Of a stretch of 64,000 nucleotides of DNA, positions 26,537-34,424 are shown piece after piece (the first letter of the stretch is position 1; every line of letters starts with the position of its first letter). Position numbers and translations under genes: made by a program. The DNA comes from MRBY01 sp943371005 (lineage in GTDB: Bacteria > Cyanobacteriota > Cyanobacteriia > Cyanobacteriales > MRBY01), in the NCBI GenBank assembly GCA_943371005.1, contig CALRTB020000003.1, forward strand, positions 259,073 through 323,072. Direction: 5' to 3'. The notes beneath the pieces are model-generated. The model ran no database searches and was not told the origin of the DNA. It saw nothing but the letters and a program-made list of their open reading frames with translations.

Positions 26537-28189
26537 ATGGCACCAGATTTCCCATGGTTGACGGCAATCATTGCCCTGCCAGCTCTTTCGACCTTATTGA
26601 TCCCGTTGCTTCCTGATAAAGAAGGAAAAACTGTACGCTGGTACGCCCTAATCGTCGGTTTAGTCGATTTTGCGCTGATGTGTTTTGCCTTTTGGCAACA
26701 TTTTGACCCCCAAGCGACTGAGTTTCAATTGGCAGAAAGTTATAGTTGGCTGCCGTCCCTGGGAATTCAGTGGAGTGTCGCAGTGGATGGCATCTCTGCG
26801 CCCCTCGTGCTCCTCGCCGGTTTTGTAACAACCCTATCAATGTTTTCCGCCTGGCAAGTCAACCGACGACCCCGGCTTTTTTATGCCCTAATGTTGTTGC
26901 TGTATTCGGCGCAGATTGGGGTATTCGTCGCCAAGGATTTATTTTTGTTCTTCCTGATGTGGGAGATTGAACTGATCCCGGTGTATCTCCTGGTTTGTAT
27001 TTGGGGAGGGAAACGCCGCCGTTATGCCGCGATGAAATTCCTGCTCTACACAGCTGCGGCTTCGATTTTTATTCTCGTGGCAGCCCTGGCCCTGAGCTTG
27101 AATCTGCCCGGTGGTCCGAACTTTGATTTTGGGGCGATCGCCCAACAGGATTATCCTCTGGGATTACAAATGTGGCTCTATGCGGGACTTTTAGTTTCCT
27201 TTGGCGTGAAGTTGGCGATTTTTCCGCTCCACACCTGGCTACCTGATGCCCATGGCGAAGCTTCATCCCCTGTATCAATGCTCCTGGCCGGCGTCCTTCT
27301 AAAAATGGGGGGCTACGGGTTAATGCGCTTCAATATGGAACTGCTGCCCGATGCCCACGTGCGGTTTGCGCCCCTTTTAGTCATTTTGGGGGTGGTCAAT
27401 ATCGTTTATGGCGCGTTTAGTTCCTTTGGCCAGACCAACATGAAACGCCGCCTCGCCTACTCCTCTGTGTCCCACATGGGGTTTGTCCTGATTGGCATTG
27501 CCTCCTTTACGGATTTGGGGATCAATGGGGCGATGCTACAAATGCTCTCCCACGGCTTGATTGCGTCGGTGCTCTTTTTCCTTGCTGGAGTCACCTATGA
27601 CCGCACGAAGACAATGGTGCTTGCGGAAGTGGGGGGCCTCGGTCAGGTGATGCCCAAGGTTTTTGCGATGTTTACGGTGGGGGCTTTAGCTTCCCTGGCG
27701 CTACCGGGGATGAGTGGTTTTGTGGGAGAACTCTCGGTGTTTGTGGGCCTCGCCACCAGTGATACCTATAGCGCAACGTTCCGCACAATTACGGTTTTCC
27801 TCGCTGCCGTTGGCGTGATCCTGACGCCTATTTATCTGCTCTCGATGCTCCGGGAAATGTTCTACACCCGCGAAATGGATCTCAGTTGCGACCTCGGTCA
27901 ACCGACCAATGTGGCGATCGCCGGCAATTCCCCCGTGTGTTTTGGTAATGACTGCGTGCTACCGAGCAATGCCATCTACGAAGACGCCCGACCCCGGGAA
28001 ATCTTTATCGCGACCTGCTTTACCGTCTTGATCATCGGGGTAGGACTTTATCCGAAACTGCTGATGCAAGTGTACGATGCGAAAACCCAAACCCTCAATA
28101 CCAGCGTGCGTCAGGCCCAGGCGATCGCCCAGCAACCCAGTGAGCCCATCGCCGCTTTACAGGCCCCAGAATTGACCATGCCTCACTAG
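26537..28189 (+). CDS. ndhD: NAD(P)H-quinone oxidoreductase chain 4 (NdhD)
   Basis: Antiporter-like proton-pumping subunit of the cyanobacterial NDH-1 complex in the thylakoid membrane, serving respiration and cyclic electron flow. About 14 membrane helices over 550 residues. Family marks: LFLFFLMWEIELIPVYLL (the buried Glu), KLAIFPLHTWLPDAHGEA (Lys and His), RRLAYSSVSHMGFVLIG and LPGMSGFVGE. Close to the NdhD1/NdhD2 type used in respiratory NDH-1 and not the CO2-uptake D3/D4 type; I cannot separate D1 from D2. The ATG at 26537 is chosen as it starts just before the first helix; upstream in-frame codons lack such sequence. A terminator follows. Confidence 0.94.
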   Translation: MAPDFPWLTAIIALPALSTLLIPLLPDKEGKTVRWYALIVGLVDFALMCFAFWQHFDPQATEFQLAESYSWLPSLGIQWSVAVDGISAPLVLLAGFVTTLSMFSAWQVNRRPRLFYALMLLLYSAQIGVFVAKDLFLFFLMWEIELIPVYLLVCIWGGKRRRYAAMKFLLYTAAASIFILVAALALSLNLPGGPNFDFGAIAQQDYPLGLQMWLYAGLLVSFGVKLAIFPLHTWLPDAHGEASSPVSMLLAGVLLKMGGYGLMRFNMELLPDAHVRFAPLLVILGVVNIVYGAFSSFGQTNMKRRLAYSSVSHMGFVLIGIASFTDLGINGAMLQMLSHGLIASVLFFLAGVTYDRTKTMVLAEVGGLGQVMPKVFAMFTVGALASLALPGMSGFVGELSVFVGLATSDTYSATFRTITVFLAAVGVILTPIYLLSMLREMFYTREMDLSCDLGQPTNVAIAGNSPVCFGNDCVLPSNAIYEDARPREIFIATCFTVLIIGVGLYPKLLMQVYDAKTQTLNTSVRQAQAIAQQPSEPIAALQAPELTMPH

Positions 28190-28224
28190 CTTGTTTGATG
28201 TTTTCAATACAGTGACATCCCCAG

Positions 28225-28248
28225 TCCCCGATCCGTCGGGGATTTTTT
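28225..28248 (+). terminator. Terminator of ndhD
   Basis: TCCCCGA (28225-28231), loop TCCG, TCGGGGA (28236-28242), then TTTTTT. Perfect seven-base stem. Confidence 0.88.
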
Positions 28249-28268
28249 CGTACTTGCACCCCGTGGCG

Positions 28269-28305
28269 CAAAAAAATAGAAGCGCTTCCCAAGGGAAACA
28301 CTTCT
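28269..28305 (-). terminator. Terminator of the first ferredoxin gene
   Basis: Read on the minus strand: AGAAGTGTTTCCC, a two-base loop, GGGAAGCGCTTCT, then A and seven T. The 13-base stem has two G-U-type steps. It lies 43 bases past the ferredoxin stop, facing the ndhD terminator. Confidence 0.85.
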
Positions 28306-28348
28306 AAATGTTCTATTTATCTAGTTGCCCAAGGTGGGCCGAGAAATT

Positions 28349-28642
28349 CTAGTAGAGTTCTTCCTCTTTGTTAGTTTCGATGGTGACATCAGATTGAGGA
28401 TAAGCAATACAGGTCAGAACGTAACCCGCTTCAATTTGATCATCATCGAGGAAGGACTGTTCGGATTGGTCAACAGTACCGGAAACGATCTTACCAGCAC
28501 AGGTGGAGCAAGCACCGGCACGGCAGGATGCAGGAAGGTCATAACCAGCATCACCGGCGGAGTCTAGAATGTATTCATCATCGGGAGCGTCGTAGGATAC
28601 TTCGCCGTCGGGAGTGATGAGTGTAACCTTATATGTAGCCAT
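28349..28642 (-). CDS. petF: Plant-type [2Fe-2S] ferredoxin
   Basis: Soluble acidic electron carrier reduced by photosystem I and feeding FNR, nitrite reductase, thioredoxin reductase and others. 97 residues. Cluster ligands: C40, C45 and C48 in SCRAGACSTC and the fourth in YVLTCIAYP. Ends in the acidic EEELY. Closest in character to the main photosynthetic ferredoxin, keeping SFLDDDQIEAGYVLTC. A second, diverged ferredoxin gene lies upstream on the same strand; a strong terminator follows this one and it probably has its own promoter in the 360-base gap. Confidence 0.96.
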   Translation of the reverse strand: MATYKVTLITPDGEVSYDAPDDEYILDSAGDAGYDLPASCRAGACSTCAGKIVSGTVDQSEQSFLDDDQIEAGYVLTCIAYPQSDVTIETNKEEELY

Positions 28643-29005
28643 TAGTGTTTCCTCTGGTGTAACAGGGTGTTTACAAGGATTTCATCCAGCTATTCGAGAG
28701 CGTGCTCGGGCCTAAGCCTTGGGCTACCCACTCAATGCCTTCTGAAATTGATGGATCATTTTCTGATGATAAAGGAAAACAAAAGAGAACGAATGTCGCA
28801 TTAGGAATGAAGTTAGCCCACACACTTTATATAAGACTGACTTATGTTTTTTTGAGCAATAAAATCAGGGCAATAGAAGAATCCCTATAGCTTGCAAATC
28901 CGGGTGCTTCAGCGACCTAAGTCATGGAATGTGGTTATCGCCCCTTGTCATCTTCCTTCAAAACTGCATCAGGAATACTTATGCGATCGCCGCTGGATCG
29001 CCCAA
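28643..29005 (-). promoter_or_regulatory. Gap between the two ferredoxin genes, likely petF promoter and leader
   Basis: No gene seen. On the minus strand TTGCTC (about 28852-28857) and a TATATA/TATAAA element (about 28826-28832) could form a promoter, although the spacing is long. That would leave a leader of roughly 180 bases, long for such a short gene. Confidence 0.35.
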
Positions 29006-29299
29006 TTAGTAGAGATCTTCCTCTTTGTGGGTCTCGATCACACAGTTAGATGTGGGGTAAGCAATGCAGGTGAGGACGTAACCCGCGGCCACCTGTTCGG
29101 GGCTGAGGAAATTTTGATCACTCTGGTCAACGGTGCCAGAGATGAGTTTTCCGGCACAACTGGAACAAGCCCCGGCCCGGCAGGAATAGGGAATATCGAT
29201 GCCTTGGTTTTCAGCTTCATCGAGGATATACATATCATCGGGAACGCTGATGGTATATTCGCCTTCGGGGGTCTTCAGAGTAACTTCGTAACTTGCCAT
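29006..29299 (-). CDS. Second plant-type [2Fe-2S] ferredoxin
   Basis: 97 residues, the same length as the neighbouring petF. Ligands are in YSCRAGACSSC and VLTCIAYP. It differs from petF at many surface positions (for example NFLSPEQVAAG in place of SFLDDDQIEAG) and has the HKEEDLY ending common in cyanobacterial Fd1. Start MASYEVTL at 29299; an in-frame upstream codon at 29320 has no support. Tandem arrangement and length point to an old local duplication. Whether it serves other partners or another condition cannot be read from the sequence. Confidence 0.94.
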   Translation of the reverse strand: MASYEVTLKTPEGEYTISVPDDMYILDEAENQGIDIPYSCRAGACSSCAGKLISGTVDQSDQNFLSPEQVAAGYVLTCIAYPTSNCVIETHKEEDLY

Positions 29300-29423
29300 T
29301 GCGGTAATGTAATTTTGCAACTAGGGTTTTCATTTTCCATTAAACCCGGTTGGGGGCCTTGGGAAAATACCTGGTGTTCCATCGGGATTCTGGGCAGTGT
29401 AGTTTGAGGTTGAAAATTAAACG

Positions 29424-30383
29424 ATGGCAAAAATTCGAGTGGGCATTGTCGGAACTGGTTACGCGGCCCAACGGCGGGCAGAAGCCTTTGTACGCGATGG
29501 GCGGACTACCTTAGTCGCTGTGGCGGGGCAATGGCAGCAAGCCCGGGAACAGTTCGCCAGCAACTATGATCTAGAGGCGATCGCCCACTGGGAAGACCTC
29601 ATTCAGCGGGACGATCTTGATTTAATTGTGGTGTGTACGGTCAACCGACTCCATGGGGCGGTGGTACGGGCGGCCTTAGAAGCAGGCAAACATGTGGTGG
29701 TGGAATATCCTTTGTCCCTAGATCCCACGGAGGGGGCGGAGTTGATTCAACTGGCCCAGGCGAAAAAACAACTCCTCCATGTGGAGCATATTGAACTGTT
29801 GGGGGGACTGCACCAAACGATTCGGCAGACTTTACCGGAACTAGGCGAGATCACTTACGGCCATTACATTACCCTCGCTCCCAAAGCGAAAACCCTCCCC
29901 CACTGGACATATCATTACGAGGATTATGGTTTTGCCTTTGTGGCGGCTCTGTCACGGGTGAACCGATTGCTGGATCTTTTTGGCACGGTCGAAACAGTCA
30001 CCGGGGCGGCCCAATTTCTCCCGGCAGAGTTGCCCGGCTATTATCAAAATTGTCTCTGTACAGCGCAACTAAAATTTCAAAGTGGTGTGATTGCCCACCT
30101 CACCTATGGCAAAGGAGTCTTGATCCCCAAAGGCGATCGCCGTTTTCAGATCTATGGCGAAAAAGGCACTTTAGAATTTAACGGCAACCAAGGCACTCTG
30201 ACCCAAGGAGATCAACAAACAAACCTTGATGCGGGCAGTCGGCGCGGCGTCTTTTTGCAGGATACGGTTGCGGTGTTGGATCATTTAACCGCAGACAAAC
30301 CCCTTTATATTCAGCCAGAACAAAGCCTGTACGCCCTCCAGGTGGCCGCCCAAATCCAACAGACTGCCTTGGGCAAAACCTAA
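29424..30383 (+). CDS. bvdR: Biliverdin reductase BvdR
   Basis: NAD(P)H enzyme of the Gfo/Idh/MocA fold that reduces biliverdin to bilirubin; in Synechocystis it affects phycobilisome content. The opening RVGIVGTGYAAQRRAE, then LHGAVVRAALEAGKHVVVEYPL, LLHVEHIELLGGLHQ, WTYH, FVAALSRVNRLLDLFGTV and GSRRGVFLQDT match Synechocystis BvdR in order. General dehydrogenases of this fold lack the HVEHIELLGG segment. 319 residues. Lies divergent from the second ferredoxin gene. Confidence 0.9.
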   Translation: MAKIRVGIVGTGYAAQRRAEAFVRDGRTTLVAVAGQWQQAREQFASNYDLEAIAHWEDLIQRDDLDLIVVCTVNRLHGAVVRAALEAGKHVVVEYPLSLDPTEGAELIQLAQAKKQLLHVEHIELLGGLHQTIRQTLPELGEITYGHYITLAPKAKTLPHWTYHYEDYGFAFVAALSRVNRLLDLFGTVETVTGAAQFLPAELPGYYQNCLCTAQLKFQSGVIAHLTYGKGVLIPKGDRRFQIYGEKGTLEFNGNQGTLTQGDQQTNLDAGSRRGVFLQDTVAVLDHLTADKPLYIQPEQSLYALQVAAQIQQTALGKT

Positions 30384-30457
30384 ATATTTCTATGACTTCT
30401 CAGACTTCGGCCCAAGGCGCTCGATAAAATAGAGTGATGATTTACCCTGGGAAAATT

Positions 30458-31090
30458 ATGGTTGCGTTGTTCTCTGCCCAACACAGGACAAAATTTTTCG
30501 GGCCGGTTTTGCTACTGACCTTGATGCTACTGAGTAGTTGCGGTGGCAACAATCCCCCAGAAGAAGCCGTTGTCCCTGAGTCTCAACCTCTGCCCACGGA
30601 GGAGATCCCAGCGGAAAACGCGCCCCAAGTCCCCAACGCCAAAAATAACAATAACCTCCCCAAAGATAATCTGGTGGTGCAGGGGGAACCGATCCAGAAT
30701 GCACCCGCTGACAGTGCTGCCCCCAAGATCACCAGCAAAACGACCCTAGAGGCAGGGGCCTATTGCTATCGCACCGAAGAGCAGACCATCCAGGCGATCG
30801 CCGAATTACTCGTAGAACCCACAAACGATGTCAGCGGCACGATCGAAGCCACGATCACCAACGACGAAGCAGGATACTACACTTCCTATAATCAGAGAAT
30901 TGCCGGGGTTTTGGAGACAGAAACCCTGAGCGCTGCCGTCGTCACCAACATCGAAAATGATGTGCAAAACTCCCAGGAAACCTGGACGTTAAATCGGAAT
31001 GTGTTTAGCAATGGCCGGGATGTGAACCTGAAGCGGGTGAGTTGCGAAGAAATTATCGCCCTCAAAGCCAACCGCAAAAACAGTCCCTAA
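30458..31090 (+). CDS. Putative lipoprotein of unknown function
   Basis: About 210 residues. A signal segment (FFGPVLLLTLMLLSSCGG) ends in a lipobox with the Cys that would be lipidated. A Pro/Glu/Asn-rich linker of about 75 residues follows, then a small domain with CYRTEEQTIQ and RVSCEEII, two Cys that could pair. I do not recognise the domain. ATG at 30458 is preferred; 30437 and GTG 30434 are alternatives, but a TATAAAATA-like stretch ends just before them and may be the promoter. Its stop overlaps the stop of the convergent pentad-repeat gene. Confidence 0.65.
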   Translation: MVALFSAQHRTKFFGPVLLLTLMLLSSCGGNNPPEEAVVPESQPLPTEEIPAENAPQVPNAKNNNNLPKDNLVVQGEPIQNAPADSAAPKITSKTTLEAGAYCYRTEEQTIQAIAELLVEPTNDVSGTIEATITNDEAGYYTSYNQRIAGVLETETLSAAVVTNIENDVQNSQETWTLNRNVFSNGRDVNLKRVSCEEIIALKANRKNSP

Positions 31091-31452
31091 TGGCTATGGT
31101 CATGGCTCGGTTCTGCCATTGGATCAGCGGCAGGCATGGTTGAATTTTCGCTCGGTAAACTGTGCTGGTGGGGTTGGTTGAGGGTCATATTTTGCCGCCC
31201 AAAGGAATACAGCCCCATGGAAACGGCCCCCACACTCAAAGCCCCCATGGAAACCAGGCCACAGGAAATCACCCCCATTGCCACAACCCCAAGAGAAATA
31301 ATGCCGTGGGTGGCCACCCCAATGGCGACAATACCGTGGGCAGAGATGCCAATCGCGATGGTGCCGTGGGCGGAAATACCAATGGAGAGAAATTTGGTTT
31401 TCGAGAGGGGAGACGGTTTGGTGAGTTGCTTTTCTGGATTAAAAGTGGTCAT
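31087..31452 (-). CDS. Glycine-pentad repeat protein with His/Met ladder and His-rich tail
   Basis: A 121-residue protein. From residue 25 to 85 Gly occurs at exactly every fifth position, 13 times; each pentad is two hydrophobic residues, then Ala/Ser/Thr, a variable residue and Gly (for example TIAIG, ISAHG, VATHG, LVSMG). The variable residue in alternate pentads is His29, His39, His49, Met59, Met69, Met79, and Cys64 lies between. The C-terminal 35 residues hold HQH and end HDHSH. At DNA level three 30-base direct repeats run through 31298-31387. Period five recalls pentapeptide beta-solenoids, but the usual Asp/Asn is absent; a membrane segment is the alternative. The neighbours across the promoter are copper genes, so metal binding is a reasonable guess. 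It lies 39 bases after the DUF92 gene on the same strand. Confidence 0.7.
   Translation of the reverse strand: MTTFNPEKQLTKPSPLSKTKFLSIGISAHGTIAIGISAHGIVAIGVATHGIISLGVVAMGVISCGLVSMGALSVGAVSMGLYSFGRQNMTLNQPHQHSLPSENSTMPAADPMAEPSHDHSH
31298..31387. repeat. Three 30-base direct repeats inside the pentad gene
   Basis: Units 31298-31327, 31328-31357 and 31358-31387 share RTRCCGTGGGNRGANATRCCAAT-like sequence and encode successive ten-residue His-containing blocks. Copies differ at several bases, mostly silent in the Gly and His codons. Confidence 0.7.
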
Positions 31453-31491
31453 CGGTACCGCACAAAATAATTTAAAAAGAGGATTTAAAAC

Positions 31492-32244
31492 TTAGAAAGT
31501 TACCGCCCAATATAACGAAGCTAAGGCGATCGCCACCGTTGCTCCCACCAAAGTATTGAGAATATTCACCACCTCATTGGTGAGGACGGCAAATTTTTCC
31601 TGAATCGTCGCCCCGATCACGCTTTCGATATTCGTTGCCACAAAGGCCGCCACCACACACCAAAAGATTCCCAAGACATCCATCAAACCAACCCCATATC
31701 CCACTAAGGCGATCGCCACCGAGGCAACCACTCCGGCTAGGGTTCCTTCCAAGCTCACGGCTCCTTCCGTGCCCCTAGGGACAGCTTGAAAAGTGGTGAT
31801 GAGGAATGTGCGTTTCCCGTAGGCTTTCCCCACTTCACTGGCGCTGGTATCCGAGAGCTTCGTGCAAAAACTGGCCACATAACCGAGCAACAGTAAGGAC
31901 TGAATATTTTCCGGCGCAATTAAAGTTCCCAGGGCGCAAAGGGTGCCAATTAAGGCCGACCCCCAAACATTTTCTGGCCCCCGCAACCCACCCCGACCTT
32001 CGGCAATCCCAGCAGCTTCTTTGATATTTTTGCCAATTTTCGTGACGCCGACCCCCACCAGGAAATAGAACATCACAACGCCATAGCCCTGCCAACCCAA
32101 GCAACCCCAGACCAACACCCCCAACAGCCAAGCGTGGAGATAGCCCCAGGGGGTCAGTAATTTTTTCGGCACCAAAAAGGCAAGCAAAATCAGGGTTGAA
32201 TTTAAGGCGATCGCCACGAGCCAGTTATTTGTCAGAACGTCCAT
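31492..32244 (-). CDS. DUF92/TIGR00297 membrane protein, VTE6-like phytyl-phosphate kinase
   Basis: About 250 residues with six or seven hydrophobic segments. Family marks: RGGLRGPENVWGSALIGTL, SFCTKLSDTSASEVGKAYGKRT and AVPRGTEGAVSLEGTLAG. The plant homologue VTE6 phosphorylates phytyl-phosphate to phytyl-diphosphate for tocopherol and phylloquinone synthesis; cyanobacterial members are expected to recycle phytol from chlorophyll. ATG at 32244 is preferred to a TTG four codons upstream. Starts divergently from the copper genes and is followed by the pentad-repeat gene. Confidence 0.8.
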   Translation of the reverse strand: MDVLTNNWLVAIALNSTLILLAFLVPKKLLTPWGYLHAWLLGVLVWGCLGWQGYGVVMFYFLVGVGVTKIGKNIKEAAGIAEGRGGLRGPENVWGSALIGTLCALGTLIAPENIQSLLLLGYVASFCTKLSDTSASEVGKAYGKRTFLITTFQAVPRGTEGAVSLEGTLAGVVASVAIALVGYGVGLMDVLGIFWCVVAAFVATNIESVIGATIQEKFAVLTNEVVNILNTLVGATVAIALASLYWAVTF

Positions 32245-32264
32245 CACAAAAACCAAACTTATTT

Positions 32265-32281
32265 TTCAATATCTTATTGAA
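32265..32281. promoter_or_regulatory. Perfect 17-base dyad between DUF92 and the copper genes
   Basis: TTCAATA-TCT-TATTGAA, seven-base arms, 20 bases after the DUF92 start and 14 bases before the -35 box of the copper promoter. Suitable for a dimeric regulator; which one is unknown. Confidence 0.5.
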
Positions 32282-32294
32282 TCGCCTGACCCCG

Positions 32295-32326
32295 TTGACT
32301 TTCTAGCTGAGGGGAGAGTCTATGAT
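32295..32326 (+). promoter_or_regulatory. MerR-family-type promoter of the copper genes
   Basis: TTGACT (-35, 32295-32300) and TATGAT (-10, 32321-32326) are 20 bases apart, too long for ordinary sigma-70 use but typical of CueR/ZntR/MerR promoters. The spacer carries an imperfect dyad, ACTTTC...GAGAGT, whose total of 22 bases is the same as in the classic ZntR site. This implies a MerR-type copper sensor encoded elsewhere. Confidence 0.6.
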
Positions 32327-32354
32327 AAAAACAATTGTATTTGCAGTGTCAGTA

Positions 32355-32876
32355 ATGGTGAAAAAATCTTGGTTTGCTGTCGGGGCGATCGCCTTTTTGC
32401 TTGGTATCGGGGGAGTTGCCGCCTTTAGTCAATCCCAGGCCCAGGGAGATCAACGCCGCCTTGTTGAAAGTCAAATACCGGTGCCTAGCCAGGCGATCGC
32501 CGCAGAAGTTTACCGGACGCCCACCTGCGGTTGTTGTGGTGCTTGGGTTGATCATGCCGAGGCTAATGGCTTTACCTTTACAGACAATATTCAGCCGGAT
32601 ATCACCGCCATCAAAGAACAATTCGGCATCACCCCAGAACTCGCTTCTTGTCACACCACCGTCGCCAATGGCTATGTGTTTGAGGGTCATATTCCCGCCG
32701 CTGATATTCAACGGTTTTTAGCGAATCCGCCCGCTGATGTCGTCGGTTTGACTGTGCCAGGAATGCCCATCGGCTCTCCGGGGATGGAAGCGGGCGATCG
32801 CCAACAGGCTTACCAAGTTCTCGCGCTCCACAAAGATGGTACGACTTCTGTATTCCAAGAATATCCAGGTAACTAG
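32355..32876 (+). CDS. DUF411 copper-associated periplasmic protein
   Basis: About 173 residues from ATG at 32355, which gives a clean signal peptide (MVKKSWFAVGAIAFLLGIGG). The DUF411 core has VYRTPTCGCCGAWVDH (three Cys), ASCHTT, GYVFEGHIPA and GLTVPGMPIGSPGME: Cys, His and Met in the arrangement expected for Cu(I) binding. ATG at 32322 is also in frame but falls inside the -10 box of the predicted promoter, so the shorter form is preferred. The family is regularly found with copper export and oxidation genes. Twelve bases separate it from the multicopper oxidase gene. Confidence 0.87.
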   Translation: MVKKSWFAVGAIAFLLGIGGVAAFSQSQAQGDQRRLVESQIPVPSQAIAAEVYRTPTCGCCGAWVDHAEANGFTFTDNIQPDITAIKEQFGITPELASCHTTVANGYVFEGHIPAADIQRFLANPPADVVGLTVPGMPIGSPGMEAGDRQQAYQVLALHKDGTTSVFQEYPGN

Positions 32877-32888
32877 AGGACGCAGGCC

Positions 32889-34328
32889 ATGGCCATAAAA
32901 CGGCGGCAATTTCTCGGTTTAACGGCCTTGGGAGCAACGGGAGCCTTACTTTGGCAGGGGCGCAATCTCCTGACGGGAAAAACTTCTAGCCCTTTGGCGG
33001 CAACAGCATCGGAGATTTATCGCAGTGAGGGGGGTTCCCTGGAAATTAACCTCGAAGCCCGCTATGAAGATGTAATCCTTGGGGGAGAACCCACGCGCAA
33101 CATGATGACCTACAACGGTCAAATCCCTGGCCCCCGCTTGGAAGTTCGACCGGGCGATCGCCTCACAATTCATTTCACCAATCGCCTCGATCAACCGACA
33201 AATCTGCACTTCCATGGACTGCACCTTTCCCCAGAAGGCAACCAAGATAATGTGTTCCTCCACATCGAACCAGGGGAAACTTTTCACTACGAACTGGAGA
33301 TTCACCCCCAACAGCGGGCGGGCACTTACTGGTATCATCCCCACCACCATGGTTTTGTCGCCGAACAGTTATTTCGGGGCTTGGCTGGGCTGATCGTTGT
33401 GCGGGGCGACCTGGATGAACTGCCAGAAATCCGTGCCGCCCAAGAGGAATTTTTCGTTCTCCAGGATTTTAACCGCGATCGCCCGTCCCAGGGCATGATG
33501 GGCTCCCACATGAATTTGATGGCAGGTCGAGAAGGGGATCTGATCACGGTCAATGGCCTTTTTCACCCAGAAATCGCTGTCACCAAAGACTTAGTGCGGC
33601 TACGGTTACTGAATGCGTCCCCCTCGCGGTTCTATCGTCTGCAACTCTATGGCCAAAAACTTATCCAAATTGCTGGGGATGGCGGTGCTTTTTCTCAACC
33701 CCTGGAGCGGGATGAATTACTTTTAACCCCAGGTCAACGGGCGGAGGTGCTCATCAAAACCCAGGATCTACCGAAAACGCCGATCCATTTACTCAACCTT
33801 CCTTATCAACGCGCCCAGATGGGGATGATGGGCCAGCAATACAACAATGTCACCGTGGCGATCGCCGATTTTACCCCCAGTGCTCAAACCTTCGCCCCGG
33901 TGCAAATTCCTGCCCAATTAATTCCCGTTGAACCTTTACCGGAGCCGAGCCGAACCCGTCGTTTTACCCTGAACCATGGCATGGTGCCAGGACAGGGAAT
34001 GGCTTTTTTGATCAATGGGGAAGCCTACCGAGATCAACCCCAAACCACCGTCCGCTTAAACGATGTGGAGGATTGGGAAATTGTGAATACGGGCACAATG
34101 GATCACCCCTTCCATGTCCATGTGAATGGCTTTCAAGTGGTGAGCCGCAACGGTGTACCGGAAGAAAATATCGCCTGGGTGGATACGGTACTGGTGCGCG
34201 TCGGAGAAACGGTCAAAATCAGAATCGCTTTCCGGGATTTTGCAGGGAAGACGGTTTACCACTGTCACATTCTCGACCATGAAGACCTCGGCATGATGGG
34301 CCAATTGGAAATTCTACCCGCTTCATAA
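32889..34328 (+). CDS. Multicopper oxidase, CueO/CopA-like
   Basis: Probably oxidises Cu(I) to Cu(II) in the periplasm. Twin-arginine leader IKRRQFLGLTALGATGAL at the N-terminus. Copper-binding motifs in order: LHFHGLHLS (residues 106-114), TYWYHPHHHG (146-155), HPFHVHVNGFQ and YHCHILDHEDLGMM, the last with the type-1 Cys, His and Met. Met-rich stretches (GMMGSHMNLM, MGMMGQQ) recall CueO-type enzymes that act on cuprous ions. 479 residues in three cupredoxin domains. Middle gene of DUF411 - MCO - copA. Confidence 0.93.
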   Translation: MAIKRRQFLGLTALGATGALLWQGRNLLTGKTSSPLAATASEIYRSEGGSLEINLEARYEDVILGGEPTRNMMTYNGQIPGPRLEVRPGDRLTIHFTNRLDQPTNLHFHGLHLSPEGNQDNVFLHIEPGETFHYELEIHPQQRAGTYWYHPHHHGFVAEQLFRGLAGLIVVRGDLDELPEIRAAQEEFFVLQDFNRDRPSQGMMGSHMNLMAGREGDLITVNGLFHPEIAVTKDLVRLRLLNASPSRFYRLQLYGQKLIQIAGDGGAFSQPLERDELLLTPGQRAEVLIKTQDLPKTPIHLLNLPYQRAQMGMMGQQYNNVTVAIADFTPSAQTFAPVQIPAQLIPVEPLPEPSRTRRFTLNHGMVPGQGMAFLINGEAYRDQPQTTVRLNDVEDWEIVNTGTMDHPFHVHVNGFQVVSRNGVPEENIAWVDTVLVRVGETVKIRIAFRDFAGKTVYHCHILDHEDLGMMGQLEILPAS

Positions 34329-34424
34329 CCTGCTTCATAAAATGTGAAATTTTCGCCTTGACTCTCCAGCGCACTAGAGCTTTTATCCTGAAGCCAGCAC
34401 TTGAATCATCGAGGAAAGTTCGCC

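Noticed and set aside
28892..29407. 171-codon plus-strand frame across the second ferredoxin
   Set aside because: It is the complement of the ferredoxin gene; the ferredoxin has all ligands and a normal start.
31298..31387. 30-base repeats as a CRISPR array
   Set aside because: Units are contiguous without spacers, and they code for a repeat protein.
31136..31495. Plus-strand frames opposite the pentad-repeat gene
   Set aside because: They arise from the 30-base repeats read in the wrong direction; the minus-strand frame has regular pentads and a sensible start.
32322..32354. ATG at 32322 as start of the DUF411 gene, with AGGGGAG as ribosome site
   Set aside because: The ATG overlaps the predicted -10 box and the extra residues disturb the signal peptide.
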